DNA of 64,000 nt from CBDANZ01 sp965197865 (lineage in GTDB: Bacteria; Acidobacteriota; Vicinamibacteria; Vicinamibacterales; CAVVIG01): contig CBDANZ010000002.1 in NCBI GenBank assembly GCA_965197865.1, positions 124,001 through 188,000 of the forward strand, given 5' to 3'. Below the pieces are notes generated by a model, which saw nothing but the letters and a program-made list of their open reading frames with translations, made no database searches and had not been told where the DNA came from. This document shows, in pieces, positions 18,031 to 26,158 of the stretch. Position 1 is the first letter of the stretch. Each line of letters begins with the position of its first letter. The position numbers were made by a program, and so were the translations under genes.

Positions 18031-18085
18031 TCGGCGACTTTGAAACCCTTGGTACCTAGAACCCCGTGAACCACGGCGCGGCTGG

Positions 18086-18412
18086 TTGAAAAACGGGAAT
18101 CGGCCTGGTGACTTTTCACAGGCACGCCGATGCGGTGCGATGACACGCTGGTACACGCCGTGTCAGTGTCCAGCGGTGAGGAACCGACGACGCTGTCGGC
18201 TCCACGGTGGCAAGAGCACAGGACCGAAGACAACGGCCGGGCTCGAGCGCAGCCGGCGCGCGCGCTGGAAGGACGGGGTCTATTCGCGCGAAGTGCGAGC
18301 GTTGCTGGCGGACAATCGGCGGCGCTGGCGGGAGCTCCGGACGCTGCTCGCCCACGGCCCAAAGAATCCCGGCCTCAGGGTTTTCCGGTGCGCGCGCGCC
18401 GGACGTCGATGA
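18086..18412 (+). CDS. Small HGGKSTGP-motif protein (phage/plasmid type)
   Basis: TTG 18086 is chosen because the family motif CGA-x-T-R begins before the ATG at 18140. Reads CGAMTRWYTPCQCPAVRNRR, then RCRLHGGKSTGPKTTAGLER and ARWKDGVYSREVRALLADNR. Spaced Cys/His residues suggest a zinc-binding N-terminus. Proteins with the HGGxSTGP box are common in prophages and integrated elements; the function is unknown. The 3' end overlaps the convergent membrane gene by 38 bp. Confidence 0.55.
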   Translation: MKNGNRPGDFSQARRCGAMTRWYTPCQCPAVRNRRRCRLHGGKSTGPKTTAGLERSRRARWKDGVYSREVRALLADNRRRWRELRTLLAHGPKNPGLRVFRCARAGRR

Positions 18413-18746
18413 ACGACTTGACGCAGAGCCCCACGAACACCGCCGTCAGGATGACCATGGCCGTTTGGGAGGAGACCGCCATGGGGGAACGCGGCCCAGC
18501 CGGCGTGCGCATCAGGCTGAACAGGGCACCGCCACAGCCCAGCAGCGCGACGGTCGCGGCCGCGTGCATGGCGTGCTTGCGCATCGGCTCCGAGCGGGCG
18601 AGCAGTCCGAGCGCCAGCAGCAGGAGTCCGAAGATCGCCGGAATCAGCGCCGTGGGACTGCTGGCACCGGTGAGGACATAACCCGCGAGGCCGAGCAGCG
18701 TCAGCAGCACGCCGAACAGAATAGTTGTGGAGGACATGGCCGTCAT
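18375..18746 (-). CDS. Small four-helix membrane protein
   Basis: ATG 18746 with AGAGGA upstream. 123 residues with about four hydrophobic segments: TILFGVLLTLLGLAGYVLTG, ALIPAIFGLLLLALGLLA, AMHAAATVALLGCGGALFSL and AMVILTAVFVGLCVKSFI. No catalytic motif. Probably a conserved inner-membrane protein of unknown function. Confidence 0.6.
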   Translation of the reverse strand: MTAMSSTTILFGVLLTLLGLAGYVLTGASSPTALIPAIFGLLLLALGLLARSEPMRKHAMHAAATVALLGCGGALFSLMRTPAGPRSPMAVSSQTAMVILTAVFVGLCVKSFIDVRRARTGKP

Positions 18747-18856
18747 TGTAGTCCTCTATGGCTTGGCAGCTAGGTCTCGCGGGGTAGTGATCGCTTTTTC
18801 AGGAAGGCACTGCGCCGGTCGCTGCGCGCGGCGTGATGCATCATTTCCTAGAGATT

Positions 18857-18913
18857 TGGTGCCGGATGAGGGAATCGAACCCTCACGGGGGGTGACCCCC
18901 ACGGGATTTTGAG
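18857..18913 (-). tRNA. tRNA-Leu 3' fragment (anticodon loop to CCA): likely attachment-site scar
   Basis: On the minus strand the sequence runs from CTCAAAAT (anticodon loop, CAA) through a variable arm, a T-arm with GGTTCGATTCC, and ends GCCGGCACCA-like with CCA. The 5' half (acceptor strand, D-arm, 5' anticodon stem) is absent; beyond 18913 the sequence is unrelated. Integrative elements that target the 3' half of tRNA genes leave such a duplicate. It is not a functional tRNA. Confidence 0.65.
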
Positions 18914-19119
18914 GGCACAGCGCCGATCGAAAACAGGCCGAAAGTCGCGCGTTTTGTTCAGTAACCCGTCGTGCTAATTGGTTGCCGTTGGGTGTCGAAT
19001 GACCGAGCTACGAAGCACGTCGGGCACAAGACCGGGCACAGCTTTCAGAGCCTCTTCACCATCCTACGCGGCGCAAACGGGCACTTCCGTGGAAGGGCCG
19101 CCCAAGGAGGTTTGTTCCG

Positions 19120-19133
19120 CCTAGACGTCTAGG
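19120..19133. promoter_or_regulatory. Perfect 14-bp palindrome CCTAGACGTCTAGG
   Basis: A perfect palindrome four bases before the ATG of the broken DinB gene; it could have been a repressor operator for that gene. The surrounding 18914-19119 holds no recognisable gene. Confidence 0.35.
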
Positions 19134-19136
19134 ACC

Positions 19137-19482
19137 ATGAGAAAGACCATCAACGCGCGTGGGCCAGGGGCCGATTCGGCGTGCCACTAGGCGCGTCGCC
19201 CGACCCCGCTCCGACCGTCCCGGAATCAATCGCGGCGTACGAGAAGAACGCCGCAGAGCTCGAAACGCAGGTCACGAAGCTGGACGACGCCGCGGGTGGG
19301 ACAGCAAAGCCGGGTTTCTCGTGGGCGGGAAAGTTGCCTGGGAAACCTCGCTCGGCGACATGCTCTTCGGGTTCCTCTTCGACGCGATCCATCACCGCGG
19401 GCAGCTTTCGAGCTACCTGCGGCCGATGGGCGCCAAGGTCCCCTCGATCTACGGTCCGTCCGCGGACGATCCGGGGATGTGA
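19137..19482 (+). pseudogene. DinB-family protein, broken
   Basis: A possible start MRKTINARGPGADSACH stops at once. A second frame reads PESIAAYEKNAAELETQVTK LDDAA, and after a shift near 19300 a third reads WDSKAGFLVGGKVAWETSLG and FDAIHHRGQLSSYLRPMGAK, with the metal-site histidines of DinB/YfiT-like four-helix proteins. At least one deletion and one frameshift. DinB relatives transfer thiols or act in stress response; this copy cannot. Confidence 0.65.
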
Positions 19483-19532
19483 GCCGCGGCTCGCTCAGTA
19501 CCGGCAACACACCCCATAGAAGAAGTGACCCC

Positions 19533-19922
19533 ATGAGCAAGGCAAGGGCGGGAAGCTGGCGCGGCCGCCCGCCGACCGGCCAATCGCTCGCCGAGCACAT
19601 TCGACACCTGGGCGGCGAGGACGGGCACGTCTACGTCGGGCAGCCTCACCGCCTCGCCACCACGCCCCACCAGGACACGCGCTCTCGGCTGACGGCGATC
19701 GGACTCCTCCTCGATCGTGGCTACGGCAAGGCACCCCAAGCGATTGAGCACAGCGGGAGCCTGGAAACGTCCAGCCCCCTGTTCGCCCAGGAGCAACTGA
19801 GACATCTGAGTGACGACGAGTTGGCCCCTGCACCACGGGCACGGGTCCGGCACTCGTGGCGGACGTTACTTGCAGTGCCTGCTGAGGTTTGGATAATGTA
19901 CCAATCCAACTTACGTCCGTGA
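19533..19922 (+). CDS. Hypothetical protein with DRGYGKAPQ motif (mobile-element type)
   Basis: ATG 19533 (130 residues) with GAAGTGACC upstream, a weak ribosome site. Contains SLAEHIRHLGGEDGHVYV and SRLTAIGLLLDRGYGKAPQA. The L-D-R-G-x-G-K-P box is common in small proteins of phages and genomic islands, some annotated as terminase small-subunit-like. The C-terminus (AVPAEVWIMYQSNLRP) looks out of place, so the end may be replaced. No function assigned. Confidence 0.45.
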   Translation: MSKARAGSWRGRPPTGQSLAEHIRHLGGEDGHVYVGQPHRLATTPHQDTRSRLTAIGLLLDRGYGKAPQAIEHSGSLETSSPLFAQEQLRHLSDDELAPAPRARVRHSWRTLLAVPAEVWIMYQSNLRP

Positions 19923-20404
19923 CTGAACAGTCGTCACCGGTGGCACGCGACGCCTTGGCTCTCGGCACAATCAGAGCACTCTTGCTCGCGATCGTCTTCC
20001 TGGGCATCATCGGTGCGATCGTCGATCTGCTGCTGCTCGGGCACGTCGAGGGCGCGGCGGAGTTCTCGCCCCTGGTGCTGCTCGCGGCCAGCCTCGTCAT
20101 CGCGATCTGGCACGGCGTGGCGCCTGGCGTCGCGAGCGTGCGCGCCCTGCAACTGGCGATGTTGCTGTGCGTGGCCGTCGGCCTCGTCGGCATCGGGTAC
20201 CACTACGCTAGCAACGAGGAGTTCGAGCGCGAGCTGTACCCGACGGTCGACGAGATGACGCTGCTGCGCGAGTCCCTCAGCGGGGCTACCCCGCTGCTCG
20301 CGCCGGGTTCACTGACGATGCTCGGCCTGGTCGGCCTGACCTACACCGTTCGACACCCGCGTCTGTCCGCCCGTCCCGGCGGCACCCCTGGAGTCACACC
20401 ATGA
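19919..20404 (+). CDS. Hypothetical membrane protein upstream of an HhH protein
   Basis: GTG 19919 is preferred over TTG 19889 because MTEQSSPVARDALALGTIRA is a sensible start. 161 residues with four hydrophobic helices (LLLAIVFLGIIGAIVDLLLL, SPLVLLAASLVIAIWHGV, LQLAMLLCVAVGLVGIGYHY, LTMLGLVGLTYTV). The stop overlaps the next ATG (ATGA), so it was co-translated with the helix-hairpin-helix protein. Function unknown. Confidence 0.6.
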   Translation: MTEQSSPVARDALALGTIRALLLAIVFLGIIGAIVDLLLLGHVEGAAEFSPLVLLAASLVIAIWHGVAPGVASVRALQLAMLLCVAVGLVGIGYHYASNEEFERELYPTVDEMTLLRESLSGATPLLAPGSLTMLGLVGLTYTVRHPRLSARPGGTPGVTP

Positions 20405-21052
20405 AGGTTCACTGCCGTCTTCTCGGCCGTGTCGCAGCCGTCGTCGCCCTGGCGGCCTTAGTCCTCGTGCCGATCCGGGCCCAAGTGGGCGCGCCGGTGA
20501 CGATCGTCGACCCCAACATCGCGTCGGAACGCGCCCTGGCCGCGTTGCCGGGGATGAGCCCCGCGTTGGTCGCCGCGCTCGTTGCCGAGCGCCCGTTCCT
20601 ACGGATGGCCGATCTGGACGCGTTCCTTGCGGGACAGGGGCTTGACGCCGCCAGGCGGAGCGCGCTCTACGGGCGGATGTTCGTGCACTTGAACCTCAAC
20701 ACTGCGTCCGACGAGGAGATCCAGACGATCCCCAACGTCGGCGCGTGGATGCTGCGCGAGTTCCAAGGAGTACCGCCCGTACGTCGCGCTCGCCCAGTTC
20801 GAGCGGGAGATCGGCAAGTACGTGGACGACACGGAGCTGGCGCGACTCGAGCAGTACGTGTTCGTGCCCATCAATCTCAACACCGCGAGCGACGAGGCCA
20901 TCCTGTCGATTCCCGGCGTCGGCGCGCGGATGCTGCGCGAGTTCAAGGAGTACCGCCCGTACGTGGCCATCGAGCAGTTCCGCCGCGAGATCGGGAAGTA
21001 TGTGGACGAGGACGAAGTGGCCCGCCTCGAGCGGTACGTCACCATCAACTGA
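20401..21052 (+). pseudogene. Secreted helix-hairpin-helix (ComEA-like) repeat protein with a +1 frameshift
   Basis: ATG 20401; signal peptide ending VLVPIRAQ. HhH units follow: NIASERALAALPGMSPALVA, then LNLNTASDEEIQTIPNVGAW MLREF. At 20763-20764 TTCC replaces the TTC of the matching position in the next repeat (TTCAAGGAGTAC), shifting the frame. The correct continuation EYRPYVALAQFEREIGKYVD and INLNTASDEAILSIPGVGAR runs to 21052. Deleting one C restores a protein of about 216 residues. A ComEA-like DNA-binding role is possible, but the repeats are unusual. Confidence 0.7.
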
Positions 21053-21065
21053 TTCCGGAGGAGCG

Positions 21066-21191
21066 ATGTGTGCGGGACGTGTGCAAGGGGTCGCGGTATG
21101 CCTGGGGCTCGTGGCAGAGTTGTTGGACGAGTTCCTCAATGACTGGCTCGCTGCGAACCCTCGCGAATTACCCGTCCGCACTCAGCCGTGA
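21066..21191 (+). CDS. Small hypothetical protein (41 aa)
   Basis: ATG 21066 has a strong GGAGG five bases upstream, 13 bp after the HhH stop. Reads MCAGRVQGVAVCLGLVAELL and DEFLNDWLAANPRELPVRTQP. No motif is recognised; it may be translated with the upstream genes. Low confidence. Confidence 0.35.
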   Translation: MCAGRVQGVAVCLGLVAELLDEFLNDWLAANPRELPVRTQP

Positions 21192-21312
21192 ATTAGTGCG
21201 CCAACCCGGTCTGCGGCGTCTTGGTCCATCGACGTCGCCCAGCCACTGCCCGCGAAGGGGCAACACCTGGCCATCACGACACGCATGAGTCTGAGTCGGA
21301 TATGCTCATCCT

Positions 21313-21627
21313 ATGGATCACACAGCCGAGTTCTTCGTTGGCCAGCTCGTCCATCACAAGGTGTATGACTATCGAGGTGTCGTCTTCGATGTCGATGCCA
21401 CGTTTCAGGGCGCCGATGAATGGTACGAGGTCGTGGCGAGGTCTCGTCCCCCGAAGGACAAGCCCTGGTATCACGTGCTTGTCGACGGGGCTGAACACAC
21501 GACCTACGTGGCCGAACGCCATCTGGAGTCCGACGTCCACAGCCAGCCGATCGCACATCCCCTGGTCGCCGAGCTGTGTGGCGAGTTTCGAGAGGGGCGC
21601 TACGCCCTGCGAAGTACAGTCCAGTAG
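21313..21627 (+). CDS. hspQ: Heat-shock protein HspQ / YccV-like hemimethylated-DNA-binding protein
   Basis: ATG 21313, 104 residues. Reads FFVGQLVHHKVYDYRGVVFD VDATF, WYEVVARSRPPKDKPWYHVL VDGAEHTTYVAERHLE, the single-domain YccV fold with its conserved F-x-G-x-x-V-x-H-x-x-x-x-Y-R-G-V-V-x-D and P-W-Y-H-V-L-V-D boxes. HspQ acts as a specificity factor for Lon-type proteolysis in enterobacteria; the exact role here is inferred. It stands alone and appears intact. Confidence 0.85.
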   Translation: MDHTAEFFVGQLVHHKVYDYRGVVFDVDATFQGADEWYEVVARSRPPKDKPWYHVLVDGAEHTTYVAERHLESDVHSQPIAHPLVAELCGEFREGRYALRSTVQ

Positions 21628-21678
21628 TGCGCGTGCGACAGCTGTCACAGCAACACGCGCAGACGAAAGGGTTCCTGC

Positions 21679-22176
21679 ATGCCGCGAGTCGATTTCGATC
21701 AGCTTCCCGATGACGCCCGGCTCTGGATCTTTCCAGGCGAGCGCCCGCTGAGTGAATCCGAGCAGGCTCAGTTGCTGGCGGTGGTCGACCCGTTCATCGA
21801 CCAGTGGGGGGCGCACGCCGTGCCGCTGACTGCTGGGCGCGAGATGCGATACGACCGGTTCCTGTTCGTCGCCGTCGACCAGCGGCAGGCCGGCCCCTCA
21901 GGCTGTTCCATCGACGCGCTGTTCCGCCAGACCAAAGCCGTGGAACAGCAAATGGGGGTCAAATTCACGGACCACGCGCCGGTGCTGTTCCGACAGGGTT
22001 CCCACATCGAGCGGGTGCCGCGTGACCAGTTCGCACAGCTCGCGGCTACAGGCTCGGTGAATCTCGAGACAACGGTCTTTGACAACACGCTGACGTCGGT
22101 TGGCGATGTCAGAGCTGGGCGCTGGGAAACGCGCCTGGCCAACGCCTGGCACGCGCGCGCCTTCTTCCCGACCTAA
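21679..22176 (+). CDS. Conserved hypothetical protein (often mis-annotated as ABC ATPase)
   Basis: ATG 21679, 165 residues. Features LWIFPGERPLSESEQAQLL, FIDQWGAHAVPLTAGREMRY DRFLFVAVDQ and SGCSIDALFRQTKAVEQQMG. This matches a family found in Bacteroidota and Acidobacteriota frequently labelled ABC transporter ATPase, although no Walker A or signature motif is present. Cytoplasmic, function unknown. It appears intact. Confidence 0.65.
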   Translation: MPRVDFDQLPDDARLWIFPGERPLSESEQAQLLAVVDPFIDQWGAHAVPLTAGREMRYDRFLFVAVDQRQAGPSGCSIDALFRQTKAVEQQMGVKFTDHAPVLFRQGSHIERVPRDQFAQLAATGSVNLETTVFDNTLTSVGDVRAGRWETRLANAWHARAFFPT

Positions 22177-22600
22177 CACGCTCAGGATGCGGGCGAGGAC
22201 CCATTCGAGGACGAAGTCATTGATACGAGCACCGTGCCGTTGCTCGCCGATTGACAACTACCAACGGTCCGCGCAAGAACTGGTCGTCAGCCGCGTCTAG
22301 CCTGAGCGCGCCCGGTAGACCTGTGGCCTTGCCGCCATTGGAACAGGCGAGCGCGGAGGCCTCTATCGCGGACCCTGAACCGATCTTCGTACGCTGAGGG
22401 GAACACAGTCGCGGTGCTATCCAGCCGCCCACATCGCCCCCACAGGGGTCAGTTGACCATGCGGGCCTCTCTCGTTTCGAGGACGCTATCGTAAGCCCAT
22501 GTCTGACAACCCCTACTCTCTCCACAGGCGGCGTTGCAAGATCGAGTGCGGTCGTCGATTCGGAGCTACACTCAGCGGCACTACAAGCAGGAGGACACCG
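22177..22600. other. Stretch without a recognisable gene
   Basis: No frame here has a supported start or a known motif. A ribosome site (CAGGAGGACACC) at its end belongs to the interrupted gene starting at 22601. Confidence 0.4.
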
Positions 22601-22667
22601 ATGCGACAAAAGAGGTGGACCCCATCCTTCGGACAGGTATTCGTCACAGCTAAGGTGGAATCCGGGT

Positions 22668-23561
22668 TCATGATTCACGCTGCGTTTGGCTGGCCGGAGG
22701 TGGGGCGGAGCCCCAGGCTCGGTCAGCTTCGCCGCGAGTGTACGCCTCTTCTGGCGTCCGACCGTTGAGCGACGAGTGGGGCCGGCACCGGTTGTAGAAG
22801 TCCATCCACCCGCCGATGCCGGTCCGGGCCTCAGAGCCAGTGGTGAACTCGGACAGGTACACGCACTCGTACTTGAGCGATCGCCACAGGCGCTCGATAA
22901 ACACGTTGTCCATCCAGCGGCCCTTGCCGTCCATCGAGATGCGAATGCCGGCCTCCGTGAGCACGTCGGTGAAGTCGCCGCTGGTGAATTGACTCCCCTG
23001 GTCGCTATTGAAGATCTCGGGAGGACCAGAGCCCTTGAGCGCCTCTCGCAAGGCCGCGACGCAGAAGCTCGCCCCGAACGTGTTGGACAGGCGCCAGGCC
23101 AGCACCGTGCGGCTCGCCCAGTCCATCACCGCGACCAGGTACAGAAAGCCCCGCTGCAGTGGGATGTAGGTGACATCCGTGCACCACACGTGATTCGGCC
23201 GCGTGATCGGCAGGTCGTGCAGCAGGTAGGGAGAGATCCTGTGTCCCGGGTGCGGCTGAGACGTCCGTGGGCGCTGGAAGACCGCGCGCAACCCCAGCAC
23301 CCGGAGCAGGCGGCGCACCCGTTTCCGAGAGACCGTGTCGCCCTGCCGGCGGAGCCAGCGTTGCATCTGCCGCGAGCCGTAGAACGGCGTCTCCAAAAAC
23401 TGCGCGTCAATCGACCGCATCAGGCGCAGATTCAACGGACTCTCGCCCGGGCCCGCGTAGTAGAACGACGAGCGGGCAATGGACACGAAGCGACACTGCC
23501 GCACGAGACTGAGCCGTCTGTGGGCGGGATCAACCATCCCGACTCTTCGGCCGTGGCTCAC
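22668..23561 (-). CDS. IS3-family transposase OrfB
   Basis: Starts at GTG 23561, overlapping the orfA stop (GTGA). 297 residues. HTH_21 region (FYGSRQMQRWLRRQGDTVSR) and the integrase core with HVWCTDVTYIPLQRG (Asp), EIFNSDQGSQFTS (Asp) and NVFIERLWRSLKYECV (Glu). Appears intact. A T6 run (GATTTTTTGTCC) near the end of orfA may also allow frameshifting, but the overlap suggests termination-reinitiation. Confidence 0.85.
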   Translation of the reverse strand: MSHGRRVGMVDPAHRRLSLVRQCRFVSIARSSFYYAGPGESPLNLRLMRSIDAQFLETPFYGSRQMQRWLRRQGDTVSRKRVRRLLRVLGLRAVFQRPRTSQPHPGHRISPYLLHDLPITRPNHVWCTDVTYIPLQRGFLYLVAVMDWASRTVLAWRLSNTFGASFCVAALREALKGSGPPEIFNSDQGSQFTSGDFTDVLTEAGIRISMDGKGRWMDNVFIERLWRSLKYECVYLSEFTTGSEARTGIGGWMDFYNRCRPHSSLNGRTPEEAYTRGEADRAWGSAPPPASQTQRES

Positions 23562-23842
23562 CGACCGAAGGCCTTGGACAAAAAATCCCGCTCGATGACG
23601 AGCTCGCCAATCTTCGCCCGCAGTTGCTGGATTTCGGCCTCCCGAGAGGCCTCTTGCCGCTCGGGATTCCCCGATAAGCCGGCCAGCACCTGCTGCCGAG
23701 CCTTCGTCTTCCAGTTGGTAATCAGGTTTGGATGGACACCGTAGCGGGCCGCCAGCTCCGCCATCGGTGCTTCCTCGCGCAGGGCCTCCAACGCGACTTT
23801 CGCCTTCAGTTCAGCAGGATAACTCCGTCTCTTCCGTGGCAT
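23558..23842 (-). CDS. IS3-family transposase OrfA
   Basis: ATG 23842, 94 residues: MPRKRRSYPAELKAKVALEA, the HTH core (AELAARYGVHPNLITNWKTK) and a coiled-coil tail (REAEIQQLRAKIGELVIERD). A GAAGGAG ribosome site lies upstream. Binds the IS ends in this family. Confidence 0.85.
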   Translation of the reverse strand: MPRKRRSYPAELKAKVALEALREEAPMAELAARYGVHPNLITNWKTKARQQVLAGLSGNPERQEASREAEIQQLRAKIGELVIERDFLSKAFGR

Positions 23843-24532
23843 GCCAGACTCCTTCTCCTGGGTCTGGATCCCACCTTAGCAAGCTGTCCGAATTTCGGGG
23901 TCCACCTCTAAAGACTCACCGTAGCGGCAATTGCCTTGGCGTTCAGCACGGTGGTGTTCGCGGATCCCCTGATGTTCAAGAAGGTTGATTTCTTCGACCA
24001 ACAAGGGGAAGACGAGAAAAAACGCGACGCCCGGTTGGAGTTCGACCCGGAGACGCGGATGCTCTTGATCACCGATGAGAAGAAGGGAGCCGAGAAGGCC
24101 ACGTATCTCGCCGTGCCGTACGATGCCGTCACTAAGGTTATCTATGAGCGCTCGGCGCATCGGCGCTACGTGGCCGGAATCCTCTTAACTCCGTGACTGC
24201 TCCTGAGCAAGGCCAAGAAACACTGGCTCACAATCGAATTCAGCGGCGTGGCGGCCCACCCTGAGGGGTATGCTTACGTGCGGCTGGACAAGAGCAACCA
24301 ACGGCGGGTCCTTTCTGCCATCAAGGCAGCCACCGAGCTTGAGATTGAGGAGCTCATCGAGGACTAGGCCGCTGGAACGCTCGCACCGGCGTCTCGCCGT
24401 CATGACCTCACGCCAGGGGGGATGGAGCCCGCCGGGCCGAGTGCGGCCGCGTCGATGTCTCCGACGATTACGACCCCCGCGATGATCGGGGCGAACCAAT
24501 TCGGTGCGCGGCGAATTTGCGGAGGAAGAGTA

Positions 24533-24582
24533 ATGAGAATAAGGGGTCTTGCGTCCTGTTTGGCGCTCGTCGCTATCGCGGG
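24533..24582 (+). pseudogene. Signal-peptide start of a gene truncated by IS256-type copy 3
   Basis: GGAGGAAG at 24521-24528 precedes ATG 24533, which encodes MRIRGLASCLALVAIAG up to the IS end. The rest of the gene is not found on the far side of the IS, which agrees with the lack of a target duplication there. Identity unknown. Confidence 0.5.
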
Positions 24583-26011
24583 GGGCTTGTCCCATCCGCT
24601 GTTGAAATTCAGCGGCGGCTCGGGTGACGACTACGCAACCATCCCCGACGATTCATCGAGCCCCAGCTGAGCGTCACGTGCTCGCAACGCGGCGACCAGC
24701 ACGGGCATGTCCTTACACCCCTTCACCCGCCGGAATCCTTTGGCCGCTTCCAGCACACCGGCAGCGACCCAGCGGAGCACCATCGTACCCCCGCGCCAGC
24801 GTTTCACGTTCCGCTTCACGTGGCGTGTCCGGCTCAGGAGGCTCTCGACGGCGTTGGTCGTCGCCAGCGATCGGCGGAGCCGCTCCGAGAGCGGCAACTC
24901 GACTACGGTGAGCGTCTCGTCGAGCCCTTCCCGTATGCTGGCGGCTGCACTCGGATAATCGATGTCCACCCGCCGGGCCAAGTCCTGCAACAAGCGCCGG
25001 GCCGCCTTGATGTCGGTGTGCGTATAGGCGCGCGTGAGGGTCGCCTTCACCCACGGACGCTGGGCCTCGGGCAGATACTCGAGCACGTTGCGCCGTTTAT
25101 GCACCTGGCATCGTTGTACCAGGGCTGCGGGGCCGAAGGTCTGCATCACCGCAGTGTGGAGCGCTTGCGCTCCATCGAGGATGACGAGCAGACTGCGGTC
25201 GGTCCGCAGCCCACGGCTCTGCAGATTGGTCAGCAAGCCCTGACACACGGTCGTGTTCTCCGCTGACCCTTCCCAGAGGCCCAGCGGGTGTTTGGCGCCC
25301 GTTTTATCGAGGCCCAGCGCCACGACGATGCAGTGGCCGCCGACGTGGACCCCATCGATCAGTAGCGCCACCAGCTCGAGGTCGTCGATCGGCGTTGCCC
25401 GCCACGCATCGAGTTGCGCCTGCGTCTGCGCCACAAACCGCCGACTCACGGCACTCTTGCTTGTGCCCCGCGTGCGGACGTCGGCCCCCAGCGGTTCTAG
25501 ACTCCGGCCATACTGGCGCGTGGCCACGCCGATGAGCATCTGTTCGACCACGCGCCGGGTGAGCGGATCCGTGTTCGTAAAGGCCTGGACGGATGGCAGC
25601 GCGACCTCCTGCCCGTCGCGCCGCACCCGCGGCCGACGCAGGGCGACCTTGCGGCCCCCCAGCACGACTTCGCTGGGCGCATGGCCCGCCCGAGACGCCC
25701 GCCGCGCGGGCTGATGCGCATACCGCGGACCGCACACGGCCACGCGATCCGCTTCCAACATCGCCGCGAGGACCTTCAGGCCCGACGCGACGACCAGCTC
25801 TTGGAGCTCGGCCTGTGCATCGACCAGGATGTCGACCAATGGAAGGTGCCGTGGTGCCGGCAATGCTGATTGGCGCCCACGAACGCCTGTGCCAAACTTC
25901 TTCATGGCGGCTCCTTTCTGGGGGCTTCAGCCCCAGGTTTTCCCACCGGCCGTCTATCACGACCAGCAGGGAGCCGCCGCTTTAAATTTCAACAGCTAGA
26001 GGGACATCCCC
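24583..26011 (-). mobile_element. IS256-type element, copy 3 (1429 bp), without target duplication
   Basis: Same ends and length as copies 1 and 2, same orientation as copy 1. The left flank ATCGCGGG and the right flank CCTCAGTG differ, and a truncated gene lies on the left only. The element therefore sits at a rearrangement or deletion junction rather than a clean insertion. Confidence 0.88.
24631..25905 (-). CDS. IS256-type transposase, copy 3
   Basis: The same 424-residue protein with a few substitutions (ATPIDDLE and RRVDIDYPS versus ATPLDDLE and RRVDVDYPS in copies 1 and 2). The catalytic blocks are intact. It is the most diverged of the three copies, though still nearly identical. Confidence 0.88.
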   Translation of the reverse strand: MKKFGTGVRGRQSALPAPRHLPLVDILVDAQAELQELVVASGLKVLAAMLEADRVAVCGPRYAHQPARRASRAGHAPSEVVLGGRKVALRRPRVRRDGQEVALPSVQAFTNTDPLTRRVVEQMLIGVATRQYGRSLEPLGADVRTRGTSKSAVSRRFVAQTQAQLDAWRATPIDDLELVALLIDGVHVGGHCIVVALGLDKTGAKHPLGLWEGSAENTTVCQGLLTNLQSRGLRTDRSLLVILDGAQALHTAVMQTFGPAALVQRCQVHKRRNVLEYLPEAQRPWVKATLTRAYTHTDIKAARRLLQDLARRVDIDYPSAAASIREGLDETLTVVELPLSERLRRSLATTNAVESLLSRTRHVKRNVKRWRGGTMVLRWVAAGVLEAAKGFRRVKGCKDMPVLVAALRARDAQLGLDESSGMVA

Positions 26012-26014
26012 CCT

Positions 26015-26098
26015 CAGTGTCGCCGGAACGCTAGCTCGTTGAAGATCCAGTTAACGAAACGTAAGTCGTCGTCGCGCCGACCCGTCTGGGCCATGCGT
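26015..26098 (-). pseudogene. Possible C-terminal fragment ending VNWIFNELAFRRH
   Basis: The minus strand reads AQTGRRDDDLRFVNWIFNEL AFRRH-stop close to the IS end. It looks like protein coding but is too short to identify. Low confidence. Confidence 0.2.
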
Positions 26099-26158
26099 GT
26101 TACCATCACGGCTCCCTACACTCAATGACCACAAGAGCGTAAGACGGAGGTGTTCTCA

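Larger units (their letters stand above)
22611..23909 (-). mobile_element. IS3-family element with AAA target duplication
   Basis: Ends AGAGGTGGACCCC (22611) and GGGGTCCACCTCT (ending 23909), with inner matching TTCGGACAG blocks. AAA at 22608-22610 and 23910-23912 is a 3-bp duplication. Insertion is after codon 3 of a secreted-protein gene. Carries orfA and orfB on the minus strand. Confidence 0.88.
22601..24367 (+). pseudogene. Secreted hypothetical protein interrupted by an IS3 element and an in-frame TGA
   Basis: The ribosome site AGGAGG precedes ATG 22601 (ATGCGACAAA). Removing 22611-23912 joins ATG-CGA-CAA to AGACTCACC and yields a signal peptide MRQRLTVAAIALAFSTVVFA followed by DPLMFKKVDFFDQQGEDEKK. 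In the same frame TGA at 24194-24196 interrupts GILLTP/LLLLSKAKKHWLTIEF, with the true stop at 24365-24367. The family (KKHW near the end, LDKSNQRRVL) is a small secreted protein of unknown function. It is doubly inactivated. Confidence 0.8.

Noticed and set aside
18914..19119. Integrase gene next to the tRNA-Leu fragment
   Set aside because: I could not find the catalytic R-H-R-Y residues in any frame; only non-coding or decayed sequence is seen.
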